Positions 23,712 to 33,415 of a stretch of DNA of 64,000 bases are shown here, one piece after another; the stretch's first letter is position 1, and every line of letters starts with the position of its first letter. Made by a program: the position numbers and the translations under genes. Origin of the DNA: JAGVSV01 sp040766135 (lineage in GTDB: Bacteria > Bacillota > Clostridia > Christensenellales > Aristaeellaceae). Location of the stretch: the NCBI GenBank assembly GCA_040766135.1, contig JAXGRA010000005.1:62001-126000 (forward strand). Direction: 5' to 3'. The notes below the pieces were generated by a model that saw only the letters and a program-made list of their open reading frames with translations, was not told the DNA's origin and searched no databases.

Positions 23712-24007
23712 GCAGGGAATTGATATTAGTACTAGTATTTGTTGCGGCCACGCTGCTGGGCTATCGGCTGATCAAATCGGTGCCCAGTTTGCTGCATACC
23801 CCGCTGATGAGCGGCATGAATGCCTTGAGCGGCATCACATTGCTGGGCATGATTACCGCCACGCTGGGTGCAGTGGCCTTTCACAGCAAGGCGCTGGGCG
23901 TGCTGGGCATTATTTGCGCCACCGTTAATGTGGTATCGGGCTTCATGGTGACCGATCGGATGCTCAAAATGTTTAAGGGCTCTGAGCACAGGGAGGACAA
24001 GCCATGA
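23708..24007 (+). CDS. pntAB: NAD(P) transhydrogenase subunit alpha, membrane part
   Basis: 99 residues with three hydrophobic helices. It contains the family block PSLLHTPLMSGMNALSGIT, part of the proton channel. Four-base overlaps couple it with pntAA before and pntB after. This small size is usual when PntA is split in two. Confidence 0.93.
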   Translation: MSRELILVLVFVAATLLGYRLIKSVPSLLHTPLMSGMNALSGITLLGMITATLGAVAFHSKALGVLGIICATVNVVSGFMVTDRMLKMFKGSEHREDKP

Positions 24008-25389
24008 GCGATACGCTGTACTATGTTTTGTCGGCGCTGTTAAGCGTAGGCGTGTTGCTGGGCATCCGCTGGATGAGCAAGGTGGAAACCGCCGTCAACG
24101 GCAATCGCCTGAGTGCCTTGTGCATGTTGGCTGCTGTGGTGATGGTGCTGGTTCGGGGCGGCATTTTGGATGACTCCGCTATTTGGTTAGGCCTGGCCGC
24201 GGGACTGGCGCTGGGTGTTGTGCTGGCCCGCGCAGTGCGCATGATTACCATGCCCCAGATGGTAGGCTTTTTGAATGGATTGGGCGGTGCGGCCAGCGCC
24301 ATTGCGGCATGGCTGACGCTGCAGGGAACAGTTGCGCTCAATACCTTTGAAGTGGCCACCGGTGTGCTGGCGCTGTGCGTGGGCGCGCTTACGTTTACAG
24401 GTTCCATGGTGGCGGCGGGCAAACTACAGCGCCTGTTGCCGCAAAAGCCCATCCGTTTGCCCAGCCATCAAATGCTGACCGTGGCGAGCTTTCTTGCGAT
24501 GATTTTGGGCCTGGTGCTGGTGGTGGTGCTGCCTGGTCAAAGGCTGCTGTTTGCAGCAATTACGCTGCTGGGCAGCCTGGCCTTTGGCGTGCTGTTTGCG
24601 TTGCCGGTGGGCGGTGCGGACATGCCCATTACTATTTCACTGCTGAACTCCACCTCCGGTGTCGCGGCCGCCATTGCGGGTATGGCCATCGGCGATGTGC
24701 TGCTGGTGTCGGTCGGTGGTATTGTGGGTGCCAGCGGCCTGCTGCTGACGCAGATCATGTGCCATGCCATGAACCGCAAACTGTCGGCCATATTGCTGGG
24801 CAAGGGAACGGACAAGCCCGCCCCTGTGCCCCCTGTGCAGCCCGTGATGGAAACGCCCGCCCCTGTGGTGGAGGCTGAACTGCCTCCGCCCAAGGATGCA
24901 GCGCAATGGATCAATGACGCGCAGGATGTTGTCATTATCCCTGGCTATGGCATGGCGCTGTCCCAGGCGCAGCACGCCGTCAAGCAGCTGTACGATCAGT
25001 TGATCGGGGCAGGCAAGCGCGTGCGCTTTGCCATCCATCCGGTGGCTGGCCGCATGCCGGGGCATATGAATGTGCTGCTGGCCGAGGTGGACATCCCTTA
25101 TGACATGCTATTTGAAATGGATGACATCAACCCAACAATGGATAAGGTGGATTTGGCCATTGTGATTGGGGCTAATGATGTGGTCAATCCTGCCGCCAAC
25201 ACCGCCGAGGGCACGCCCATCTATGGCATGCCGGTGCTGGAGGTTGAAAAAGCCGGGCGTGTCATGATGCTCAATTACGATGACAAGCCAGGCTATGCCG
25301 GTGTACCCAATCCATTGTATCAGGAACAGTCCGATGTGCTGCTGCTGTTTGGCGATGCCAAGGAAAGTCTGGAAAAGTTATTGACCTAA
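24004..25389 (+). CDS. pntB: NAD(P) transhydrogenase subunit beta
   Basis: 461 residues. The first 265 hold about nine membrane helices (GFLNGLGGAASAIAAW, LLNSTSGVAAAIAGMA). The cytoplasmic NADP-binding domain III follows from about 300 with VVIIPGYGMALSQAQHAVK, FAIHPVAGRMPGHMNVLL and the terminal region VIGANDVVNPAA. Complete. Third gene of the operon; no clear terminator in the 94 bp before the convergent SDR gene. Confidence 0.95.
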   Translation: MSDTLYYVLSALLSVGVLLGIRWMSKVETAVNGNRLSALCMLAAVVMVLVRGGILDDSAIWLGLAAGLALGVVLARAVRMITMPQMVGFLNGLGGAASAIAAWLTLQGTVALNTFEVATGVLALCVGALTFTGSMVAAGKLQRLLPQKPIRLPSHQMLTVASFLAMILGLVLVVVLPGQRLLFAAITLLGSLAFGVLFALPVGGADMPITISLLNSTSGVAAAIAGMAIGDVLLVSVGGIVGASGLLLTQIMCHAMNRKLSAILLGKGTDKPAPVPPVQPVMETPAPVVEAELPPPKDAAQWINDAQDVVIIPGYGMALSQAQHAVKQLYDQLIGAGKRVRFAIHPVAGRMPGHMNVLLAEVDIPYDMLFEMDDINPTMDKVDLAIVIGANDVVNPAANTAEGTPIYGMPVLEVEKAGRVMMLNYDDKPGYAGVPNPLYQEQSDVLLLFGDAKESLEKLLT

Positions 25390-25483
25390 GTCATTGCCAT
25401 TCCGGGATGGTTCACCCATAGGTTGCTCAACACGTGGTTTTGTTACACGCGCATGAAAAACAATTGTAATTTTGGCTTGTGCG

Positions 25484-26245
25484 CTAAATAGCGGGCATTA
25501 CATACCCGCCGCATACCGGCAGATATACCCCGGTGATGAAGGCGGCCAGGTCGCTGGCCAGAAACGCCACGGCGTTGGCAATCTCCTGGTCGGTGCCGCG
25601 GCGGTTTAACGCCACGCGGGCGGTATAGTCCGGGCTGGGCTTGACGCCGCTTTTGCGCTCCCGGTCGCTGATGGTCCAGCCCGGCGCCACCTGGTTGACG
25701 GTGATGCCGTGCATGCCTACCTCGCGTGCTAAGATGCGGTATATGCCGTCCATGCCGCGCTTGCCCGCCACATAGGCCGATTGATTGGGCAGGCACTGCA
25801 TTGCGCATTCGGTGTTGATGCCGATAAATCGCCCGTATTGCGCCTTGATCATATGCGGGATAAAGGCTTTGGCCATCAGCACGTTGTGCATCACGCAGGT
25901 GTCAAACTGATCCTGATAGTCCTGCGGGTCTTGCTCCAGTATGCTGGTCCATTGGTATTGGCTGACCGCACAGTTGATGACAATCTGTGGCGCGCCCAGC
26001 GCGCTGATGACCGCCTCCGCCATGGCATCCACGCTGTCTTTGCAGGCCACATCGGCCTGGACGGCCAGTGCTTTGCGGCCCATCCGTGTTATTTCTTCGG
26101 TCAGCTGCGCGGCCATGGCGCGGTTGTTCAGGTAATGCACGGCGACATCCGCGCCGCACTGGGCCAGCGTGCGCGCAATGGTGCGCCCCAACTGCCCGGT
26201 GGCCCCGGTGACAATGGCGGTTTTCCCGCTGAGGTTAATGTCCAT
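25484..26245 (-). CDS. Short-chain dehydrogenase/reductase (classical SDR)
   Basis: 253 residues, standard length. The Rossmann motif TGATGQLGRTIA is near residue 14, the structural NCAV stands in place of NNAG, and the catalytic YVAGK lies in mid-protein. These are the classical SDR features for NAD(P)-dependent oxidation or reduction of alcohols and ketones. TGGAGGAC precedes the ATG. The sirtuin gene lies upstream with a 57-bp gap and the same direction. The substrate is unknown. Confidence 0.88.
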   Translation of the reverse strand: MDINLSGKTAIVTGATGQLGRTIARTLAQCGADVAVHYLNNRAMAAQLTEEITRMGRKALAVQADVACKDSVDAMAEAVISALGAPQIVINCAVSQYQWTSILEQDPQDYQDQFDTCVMHNVLMAKAFIPHMIKAQYGRFIGINTECAMQCLPNQSAYVAGKRGMDGIYRILAREVGMHGITVNQVAPGWTISDRERKSGVKPSPDYTARVALNRRGTDQEIANAVAFLASDLAAFITGVYLPVCGGYVMPAI

Positions 26246-26302
26246 ACGTCCTCCATTTGGTGTTGTATATTTGTTTCGCTGCGTGGCACACGATGCGGGC
26301 GG

Positions 26303-27034
26303 TTAAGTCTGCATGTGGGCTACCACTTGCGTGAGGAACACGCCGATGCGCTCGCGCACGACCAGCTGTGCGTATTCGTCGTAGGCGGTGGGCGTCTTGT
26401 TGATCAACACCAGATCGCCTGCGCACAGGCGCACATAGCCCGCAGCAGGATAGACGCTTAAGGATGTACCGCCGACAATGAGCAGGTCGGCCTTTTGAAT
26501 TTCACGTATGGCGCGTGCCGTGACTTTGTCGTCCAGCGGCTCGCCGTACAACACCACCTCGGGTTTGACCAGCCCGCCGCAGGTGCAGTGCGGCACGCCG
26601 GTGGTGCCCATCAGCCAGGTGAGGTCATAGGCTGTCCGGCACTTCATGCACCGGTTACGATGGATGGAGCCGTGCAGTTCCAGCACCTGGGTGCTGCCGG
26701 CCATCTGGTGCAGGCCGTCAATGTTCTGCGTGATGATGGCGCACATTTTGCCCATGCGCTCCAACTGCGCCAGCGCGGTGTGCGCGCCGCTGGGTTTTAC
26801 ATCAGGGAATATCATCTTTTCACGGTAGAAATCATAAAAGGTGTCGGTGCGTTTCATAAAGTACTGGTGGCTCAGCACCGTTTCGGGCGGGTCACGCCAC
26901 CGCTGGTGGTATAGCCCATCGGTGCTGCGGAAATCCGGGATGCCGCTTTCGGTGGAGACCCCCGCCCCGCCAAAGAACACAGGGTAGCGTGCGTCCTGTA
27001 GCATCTGCGCCAGTTGCATAACCTGATCCTGCAT
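26303..27034 (-). CDS. NAD-dependent protein deacylase, sirtuin family
   Basis: 243 residues. It has the sirtuin NAD pocket (GGAGVSTESGIPDFRS), the TQNIDGLHQMAG motif, the catalytic HG in VLELHGSIH and a zinc site CMKC...CTC. The bacterial CobB/SrtN class removes acetyl or other acyl groups from lysines, coupling protein modification to NAD. GGAGG lies before the ATG. Downstream is the SDR gene, possibly co-transcribed. Confidence 0.93.
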   Translation of the reverse strand: MQDQVMQLAQMLQDARYPVFFGGAGVSTESGIPDFRSTDGLYHQRWRDPPETVLSHQYFMKRTDTFYDFYREKMIFPDVKPSGAHTALAQLERMGKMCAIITQNIDGLHQMAGSTQVLELHGSIHRNRCMKCRTAYDLTWLMGTTGVPHCTCGGLVKPEVVLYGEPLDDKVTARAIREIQKADLLIVGGTSLSVYPAAGYVRLCAGDLVLINKTPTAYDEYAQLVVRERIGVFLTQVVAHMQT

Positions 27035-27153
27035 GAAAGTCGCCTCCTTTTCTTTGCTTTATCCTACCCAAGTATGTACGTGGCTGCAAGTAAATACGCC
27101 TTACCGCCCAGAGTGCACAAACAATGCGCCCTTTTTTTGTGAAATTTAAGGAC

Positions 27154-27182
27154 TGGTCAAGCGCCGCATGGTTGCCTATAAT
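27154..27182 (+). promoter_or_regulatory. Sigma-A promoter for the sugar ABC ATPase
   Basis: TGGTCA (27154-27159), 17-bp spacer, TATAAT (27177-27182), 57 bp before the ATG. Confidence 0.6.
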
Positions 27183-27238
27183 AGCGACAGAATAGCAAGG
27201 GCCCTGCCCGTGCACAAGAAAAAACAGGAGGCGGCATT

Positions 27239-28360
<1,122 letters not shown>

Positions 28361-28378
28361 TCTATCCCTAAGCATCCT

Positions 28379-28406
28379 GCGCCGCGGCTTAAGCCGCGGC
28401 GCTTTT
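28379..28406 (+). terminator. Terminator of the ABC ATPase gene
   Basis: GCGCCGCGGCTT (28379-28390) and AAGCCGCGGCGC (28391-28402) form a perfect 12-bp inverted repeat followed by TTTT. Confidence 0.88.
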
Positions 28407-28504
28407 GCGTGCGTTTGAAGACAATTGAAAGAACGCGCGTTCCGTTTTTTATGCAACAAGTTACATGTTGAAACAGAACACATCTGTTAACGAAAAAGTG
28501 TTCG

Positions 28505-28809
28505 TGTGGACAAATGTTGGGATAACCAGCACGCATGCCTGTGGATAACTTTAGCTGATTTTACATTGAATTTACATTCTCTTATCCAAAAACCATACCT
28601 CGCAAGCTATTTTGCAGGTTTTTGTGTGGATAACCCTGTGGACAATGTGGACAACCAAGCACAAGTGCTTATGCAGCGCATCCATGCAGAATACACGCAC
28701 AGGCATGCAGTTGGACACGGAAAAGCTTGAGACTTTGTACTCCTGGTTGTATAAAGATGAATTATTATGAAAAATATACAGAACATGCTGGAGGATATGC
28801 TGTGGATAT
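28505..28809. other. Candidate chromosomal replication origin (DnaA-box cluster)
   Basis: The roughly 540 bases between the ATPase terminator and the HAD gene contain no credible gene and are AT-rich. DnaA-box-like 9-mers, all in the same orientation, occur at 28540-28548 and 28625-28633 (perfect TGTGGATAA, complement of TTATCCACA), and at 28505-28513, 28637-28645 and 28646-28654 (TGTGGACAA). TGTGGATAT lies at 28801-28809, and TTATCCAAA (opposite strand) at 28582-28590. Two boxes are back to back. AT-rich sequence near 28745-28800 could be the unwinding element. rlmH and recF follow closely; both are common near oriC in Firmicutes. dnaA and dnaN are not in the window, so oriC identity is inferred. 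Confidence 0.65.
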
Positions 28810-28898
28810 TCACATGTAAAAATCACATGACAAATTGTTGCAAAGATATGACACAAGAGACAAGCGTGCGGCAGCGCTCCTTGGTTGCCGGGGCGTTC

Positions 28899-28927
28899 TT
28901 GTCACGCGCGTGCCGGCACGGTATACT
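28899..28927 (+). promoter_or_regulatory. Sigma-A promoter for HAD-rlmH-recF
   Basis: TTGTCA (28899-28904), 17-bp spacer, TATACT (28922-28927), 18 bp before the ATG of the HAD gene. Confidence 0.8.
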
Positions 28928-28944
28928 CCAAGCTGGAGGATAGG

Positions 28945-29601
28945 ATGAACGCAGTAATTTTTGACATGGATGGCGTGTTGTTTGACACGGAGACGCTGGC
29001 GCTCAAGGCTGCGCTGCGCGCATCGGAAGCGCTGGGCTATGGGCTGACGGAAGAAGATGTATTGGCTACCCTGGGCATGACCGAGGCGTTGACAGATCAG
29101 GTGTATCACAATGCGTGCGCCGCATATGAGCCCCAAGCGTTTTGGCCCGTGTGCAACGACAGCCTGCGCGCGCTTCTGGAAGAGAATGGCGTGCCGATCA
29201 AACCGCATGTGCGCAAAACCCTGGCGGCCTTGCGCGCACAGGGCCTGCCGTTGGGGCTGTGCTCGTCCTCGCCCATGGAGCGTATTGCGTGGTATCTGCA
29301 ATCGACAGGCCTTGCGGATGTTTTCCAGGCCATTACAGCCGGGCGCAGCGATGTGCCCAGCAAGCCTGCGCCGGATATGTATCTGAACACCGCAGCTGCG
29401 CTGGGCGTTGCGCCACAGCATTGCCTGGTGGTGGAGGATGCTCCCCTGGGGCTGCGCGCGGCGCGGCGGGCGGGCATGTTTACCGTGATGGTGCCTGACC
29501 TGCGTCCCTACACGGATGACCTAGCACCGGACTGTGACCGTGTGCTGGACAGCCTGAAGGACTTGCCCGCGCTGGTGCAGGAGGTTTTTGCATGCCGGTA
29601 A
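28945..29601 (+). CDS. HAD-family phosphatase, beta-phosphoglucomutase-like
   Basis: 218 residues. HAD subfamily IA motifs: FDMDGVLFDT (motif I with DxD), CSSSPMERI (motif II), KPAPDMY (motif III Lys) and VVEDAPLGLRAARRAG (motif IV). The C1 cap is helical as in beta-phosphoglucomutase and related sugar-phosphate phosphatases. Start at 28945 with GGAGG upstream; an upstream frame is unsupported. Its end overlaps rlmH by 10 bp. The substrate is unknown. Confidence 0.9.
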   Translation: MNAVIFDMDGVLFDTETLALKAALRASEALGYGLTEEDVLATLGMTEALTDQVYHNACAAYEPQAFWPVCNDSLRALLEENGVPIKPHVRKTLAALRAQGLPLGLCSSSPMERIAWYLQSTGLADVFQAITAGRSDVPSKPAPDMYLNTAAALGVAPQHCLVVEDAPLGLRAARRAGMFTVMVPDLRPYTDDLAPDCDRVLDSLKDLPALVQEVFACR

Positions 29602-30065
29602 CGGTAATAGCTGTGGGCAAAATGGGGGACATGTACGCGCAGGCGGCGCAGCAGTATGTGACGCGCCTGCAGCCGTATGACAAGGTGCGCGTGGTGGAGG
29701 TGCCCGACCAGCGTGAGCCGGACAAGCCCGTGCCCGCGCTGATGGAGCGTGCGATGGACAAGGAGGGGCAGGCCATCCTGTCACAAATAAAGCCCCAGGA
29801 CCATGTGATTGCGCTGTGCATTGAGGCGCGGCGCATGCACAGCCCGGGCTTTGCCAGGCTCATGGGCGAGCTGCGCGATGCCGGAAAAACGGTGGTGTTT
29901 GTGATTGGCGGTTCCCTGGGGCTGCATGAGCAGGTGATAAAACGTGCCAATCAAACGCTGTCGCTATCGGACATGACCTTCCCGCACCAGCTGGCGCGTG
30001 TGATGCTGCTGGAGCAAATCTACCGTGCATATAAAATATTGGCGGGCGAGAGGTATCACAAGTAG
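29592..30065 (+). CDS. rlmH: 23S rRNA pseudouridine-1915 N3-methyltransferase RlmH
   Basis: 157 residues, the usual size. SPOUT fold with the AdoMet knot motif VFVIGGSLGLHEQV and the conserved C-terminal SLSDMTFPHQLARVMLLEQIYRAYKI LAGERYHK region. It methylates pseudouridine 1915 in helix 69 of 23S rRNA. Overlaps the HAD gene by 10 bp and shares one base with recF (TAGTG). Confidence 0.96.
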   Translation: MPVTVIAVGKMGDMYAQAAQQYVTRLQPYDKVRVVEVPDQREPDKPVPALMERAMDKEGQAILSQIKPQDHVIALCIEARRMHSPGFARLMGELRDAGKTVVFVIGGSLGLHEQVIKRANQTLSLSDMTFPHQLARVMLLEQIYRAYKILAGERYHK

Positions 30066-31165
30066 TGCGTCTGATACAGCTTCGATTAAAGGATTTCCGC
30101 AGCTACCCACAGCTATCGCTGATGCTGCCCCACGGCATCACCGCGCTGGTGGGCGAAAACGGTGCCGGGAAAACCAACGTGCTGGAAGCCATCCACCTGT
30201 GCTGTCTGGGACGCAGCCACCGCACCAGCGCGGATCGCGACATGATCCGCACGGGGGAGGAAACCTGCGCCGTGCACGCGCGGGTGGAGCGTTCTGACCG
30301 CTGCCATGAGGTGGGTATACGCCTGTACGCCCAGCCGCGTCGGCGCAAGCTCATCTATGTCAACGGCAAGACTGTGCCGCGCATTGGCGAACTGATGGGG
30401 CATTTGACGTGCGTGATGTTTTCGCCGGAGGATCTGGAGATCGTAAAGGGCCAGCCCCAGCAGCGGCGCAGGTTTTTGGATATGCTGCTGTCACAGTGTC
30501 AGCCCGCGTATTTTTATAGCCTGCAAACATATATGTCGGTGTTAAAGCAGCGCAATGCGCTGCTCAAGGCCTTGGCCAAGGGCGTGGGCGATGCGCGGCA
30601 GCTGCCGGCCTGGGATGAACAGCTGGCGCTGGCGGCGGGGCCCGTGGTGCAGGCGCGGCGGCAGGCGGTGGTGCAGCTGGATCGCCTGTCGCGCGGGCAC
30701 TATGCACACATCAGTGGGCGCGAAAACGAAATGCTGGCGCTGGCTTATCAGGGCACGCTGAGCGCCAGCACAAACCCTTCACAGGACATGGCCCAGGCCT
30801 TAAAGGACGCGCGCCAGGAGGATTTACGCCGTCAGACCACCAGCGTAGGCCCGCACCGGGACGATATCGAGGTGACACTGGCCGGGCAAGACATCCGGGT
30901 ATATGGCTCGCAGGGGCAGGCGCGTACGGCCATCCTGTCCATGCGGCTGTCGCAGATTGATGTATTGGAGCAGGCGCAGGGCGATACCCCGCTGCTGTTG
31001 CTGGATGATGTGCTAAGTGAACTGGACATGAGCCGCCGCGCACGCCTGCTGGCGCGGCTCAACCGCGTGCAGACGCTGCTGACGACGACAGAATTAAATG
31101 ACTTAGGCGATGTCAACCCAGCCTGCGTGCTGCGGGTAGCACCGGGTAAAATCAGCGCCCTGTAA
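30065..31165 (+). CDS. recF: DNA recombination/repair protein RecF
   Basis: 366 residues. SMC-like ATPase: Walker A GENGAGKT (30-37), RecF signature blocks VMFSPEDLEIVKGQPQQRRR and YGSQGQARTAILSMRL, and Walker B LLLLDDVLSELD. RecF loads RecA at gaps with RecO and RecR. The GTG start overlaps the rlmH stop by one base. recF usually follows dnaA-dnaN; here it follows rlmH beside a DnaA-box cluster and dnaN is missing from the neighbourhood. Confidence 0.95.
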   Translation: MRLIQLRLKDFRSYPQLSLMLPHGITALVGENGAGKTNVLEAIHLCCLGRSHRTSADRDMIRTGEETCAVHARVERSDRCHEVGIRLYAQPRRRKLIYVNGKTVPRIGELMGHLTCVMFSPEDLEIVKGQPQQRRRFLDMLLSQCQPAYFYSLQTYMSVLKQRNALLKALAKGVGDARQLPAWDEQLALAAGPVVQARRQAVVQLDRLSRGHYAHISGRENEMLALAYQGTLSASTNPSQDMAQALKDARQEDLRRQTTSVGPHRDDIEVTLAGQDIRVYGSQGQARTAILSMRLSQIDVLEQAQGDTPLLLLDDVLSELDMSRRARLLARLNRVQTLLTTTELNDLGDVNPACVLRVAPGKISAL

Positions 31166-32021
31166 TAGTATTGGGAAGGTCAAAGGCGCGCACAGCCTGG
31201 CGCCAGGCCTGCTGGAAAGAGGCCACGCTTTGCTGGCGCTGCTCGCGCAGCGAATGTGTGGCCGTGCTGGCCAACGAGAGCATCTGCGGAGAACCTTCCC
31301 AAGGCTGCGGGCCGTGGTGTACCCGGTCGCCTAAAAAGGTATAGGCCAGGGCGCCGGCGGTAAACACGGCCGTGGTTTCATCCAGCGCCACTTCCTGCTG
31401 GCATTCCGGCGCGCGGTACCAGGGCATGCCTGGCGTGCGCGCAGGCGCGCTTGTGGCCGGCAGCTGCCGGAAGCGATGGATGGTCGTCAGTGCGATATGG
31501 CGGTTTTGATCGTGTATGATCAGGTGCGTGTCGCTCAGCCCCAGCGGTATGATGCCCTGCTGCTCGCATGCAGCCAGCGCATCCACCAGCGCATCATACC
31601 AGGCCAGGCGCTGCACCAGCGGGAACGCGCGGAAGTGGGCATAGTCTTCCTCGGACGACAGCACAAACCCTTCCAGCCAGGGGAATACCTGCACAAACCC
31701 TCCTGGCACCTCATGCTGGGACAGCACCGGATTGATGGCCGGGTGCTGCACGCATCGGTACAGCGCCAGCGATGCGCGCAGGTCATCTATCGCCTGTTTG
31801 GGATCGCCAAAAAAGCCAAAGGGCAGCGCGCCTGCATGCCGCAGGTAAAAGCGCTGCCCGTCTTTTTCCACGCCAAAGCCTATACACCCGGATGTCGTTC
31901 CCTGCAGTACCCTGAACACGCGCCCAAAGGCGTTGAGCCAGGAAAAATCATGCGCCTCGCGCAGGTGAATGGGCTGGCCGTCCACCGTCATGATGAACGG
32001 CTCGCCGTATAAGGTGCTCAT
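31152..32021 (-). CDS. Protein-kinase-like fold protein, probable pseudokinase
   Basis: 289 residues. The order of motifs suggests a eukaryotic-type kinase fold. There is a small-lobe-like start (VFRVLQGTTSGCIGFGVEKDG), an LVDALAACEQQGIIPLG helix, LSDTHLIIHDQ where the HRDxxxxN loop should lie, ALTTIHRF where DFG is expected, and a good APE-like motif MPWYRAPECQQE. The catalytic Asp, the glycine loop and DFG are degraded, so catalysis is unlikely. No signal peptide or membrane helix. It is the last gene of a leftward operon with a MATE exporter (4-bp overlap) and a rhomboid-like protein. Its 3' end overlaps recF by 14 bp. The fold call is inference. Confidence 0.5.
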   Translation of the reverse strand: MSTLYGEPFIMTVDGQPIHLREAHDFSWLNAFGRVFRVLQGTTSGCIGFGVEKDGQRFYLRHAGALPFGFFGDPKQAIDDLRASLALYRCVQHPAINPVLSQHEVPGGFVQVFPWLEGFVLSSEEDYAHFRAFPLVQRLAWYDALVDALAACEQQGIIPLGLSDTHLIIHDQNRHIALTTIHRFRQLPATSAPARTPGMPWYRAPECQQEVALDETTAVFTAGALAYTFLGDRVHHGPQPWEGSPQMLSLASTATHSLREQRQQSVASFQQAWRQAVRAFDLPNTITGR

Positions 32022-33394
32022 GGGCTATCCTCACGGGTCACGTTGTGGATCCATTTGTCCCCGCGCAGGCGGATGAACGCGATCAACCACTTAAATGTCT
32101 GGTCAATTTTGGTGAAGAAATACACAATGTACAGCGGAAACTTGAACACAAAAGCCGCCAGGGCGGTCAGGGGCAGCACGATAAGCCAGCCGCAGATCAT
32201 GTCCACCATCATCACAAACTTGTTATCGCCCGCGCCGCGGTTGATGCCCACAAAGCAGGCGGCGTGGTAGGTGGTACCAATCAGCGTAAAGGCAGCCAGG
32301 CCGCTCATGGTCAGTGCCAGCGCGTGCGTGGCCTCGTCCAGCGCATACAGCGAGATAAATGGTGCGCGCAGCAAAAATACGATGGCGGTCATCACCAGCC
32401 CCAGCAGGAAAAACATGATTTGGATGGTGGTGGCGTACTGCCGGACGAGGGGATAATCCTTCTTGCCCACGGCTTTGCCCACCAGCACGCAGGCCCCACT
32501 GGCCAGCGCCGAGCTGAACAGATACCCCAACGTCATCAGCATGTCGGTCACAGCGGCGGCGTTGATCATCATCTTGCCCAGCTGGCCGATGATGACCATC
32601 TTGATCATGCCCACCAGCGCCCATTGCGCATCGGTGATGCCCACGGGCAGCCCATAGCGGGCATAGTCCTTCCAGGCCCAGGCGCGCTGGCGCGTCAGAT
32701 CGCGCACGGTCACGGGCAGCACCTTTTGAACCCGGAAAAAGTAGAAGCATACCAGGCTGGCTTCAATGATGCGTGCCAGCAAGGTGGCGATGGCCGCCCC
32801 GCGCACGCCCATGGCTGGGAACCCAAGCTTGCCAAAGATAAGGATGTAGTTGAGCGTTACATTGCTGATAAGGGAGGTAGCCGTCAGGTAGATGGTAACG
32901 CGCACCACTTCCACGCCTTTTAGCATACCAATGACGGCAGCGGTGATAGCAAACGGCAGAAAGGACAGGCACACAATGGGCAGATATTCCAGCGCCAGCG
33001 CGGTGATCTCCATTTCTTTGGGGTTGATCACCAGCGAGATGAAGAAAGTGGGAAACAGGCGGATGAGTATAATAACGGCCAGCGATACCGCAATGCACGC
33101 AGCCGCGATAACGGCATAGACCTCCCGGATGCGCGCCTTGTCCTGTCGCCCCCAGTATTGCGAGATCAGCACGATGGAGCCCCCGGCCAGGCCGCTTAAC
33201 AGCGCGTTGGAAAAGTTGGTGATGCTGTTGGACTGTGCCACCGCCGCCAACGAAAAGCCGTTGGGGTCAATGCGCGCCACCATAATGTTATCGGCCATCA
33301 CCACCAGCAGCGAGATTAACGATTGAAATGCCGTGGGCAGCGACAGCCGCAGAATGGACCGATAAAAGGATTTGTCCTTGATGATGCCCTGCAT
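32018..33394 (-). CDS. MATE-family efflux transporter
   Basis: 458 residues with twelve hydrophobic helices in two halves. The N-terminal LSLPTAFQSLISLLVVMADN and the LGKMMINAAAVTDMLMTLGY segment in the second half fit the MATE family (NorM/DinF group), which exports cationic compounds using sodium or protons. Overlaps the kinase-like gene by four bases and follows the rhomboid-like gene by 21 bp. The substrate is unknown. Confidence 0.92.
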   Translation of the reverse strand: MQGIIKDKSFYRSILRLSLPTAFQSLISLLVVMADNIMVARIDPNGFSLAAVAQSNSITNFSNALLSGLAGGSIVLISQYWGRQDKARIREVYAVIAAACIAVSLAVIILIRLFPTFFISLVINPKEMEITALALEYLPIVCLSFLPFAITAAVIGMLKGVEVVRVTIYLTATSLISNVTLNYILIFGKLGFPAMGVRGAAIATLLARIIEASLVCFYFFRVQKVLPVTVRDLTRQRAWAWKDYARYGLPVGITDAQWALVGMIKMVIIGQLGKMMINAAAVTDMLMTLGYLFSSALASGACVLVGKAVGKKDYPLVRQYATTIQIMFFLLGLVMTAIVFLLRAPFISLYALDEATHALALTMSGLAAFTLIGTTYHAACFVGINRGAGDNKFVMMVDMICGWLIVLPLTALAAFVFKFPLYIVYFFTKIDQTFKWLIAFIRLRGDKWIHNVTREDSP

Positions 33395-33415
33395 GGTGCG
33401 CTCCTTCAGAATATA

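Noticed and set aside
28454..28470. CAACAAGTTACATG shared with the 38.9-kb promoter region as a regulon operator
   Set aside because: Only two copies seen and the palindrome is imperfect; may be chance.
32045..32923. 292-codon plus-strand frame over the MATE gene
   Set aside because: His/Gln-rich shadow without membrane helices or start signals; the minus strand is a full MATE protein.
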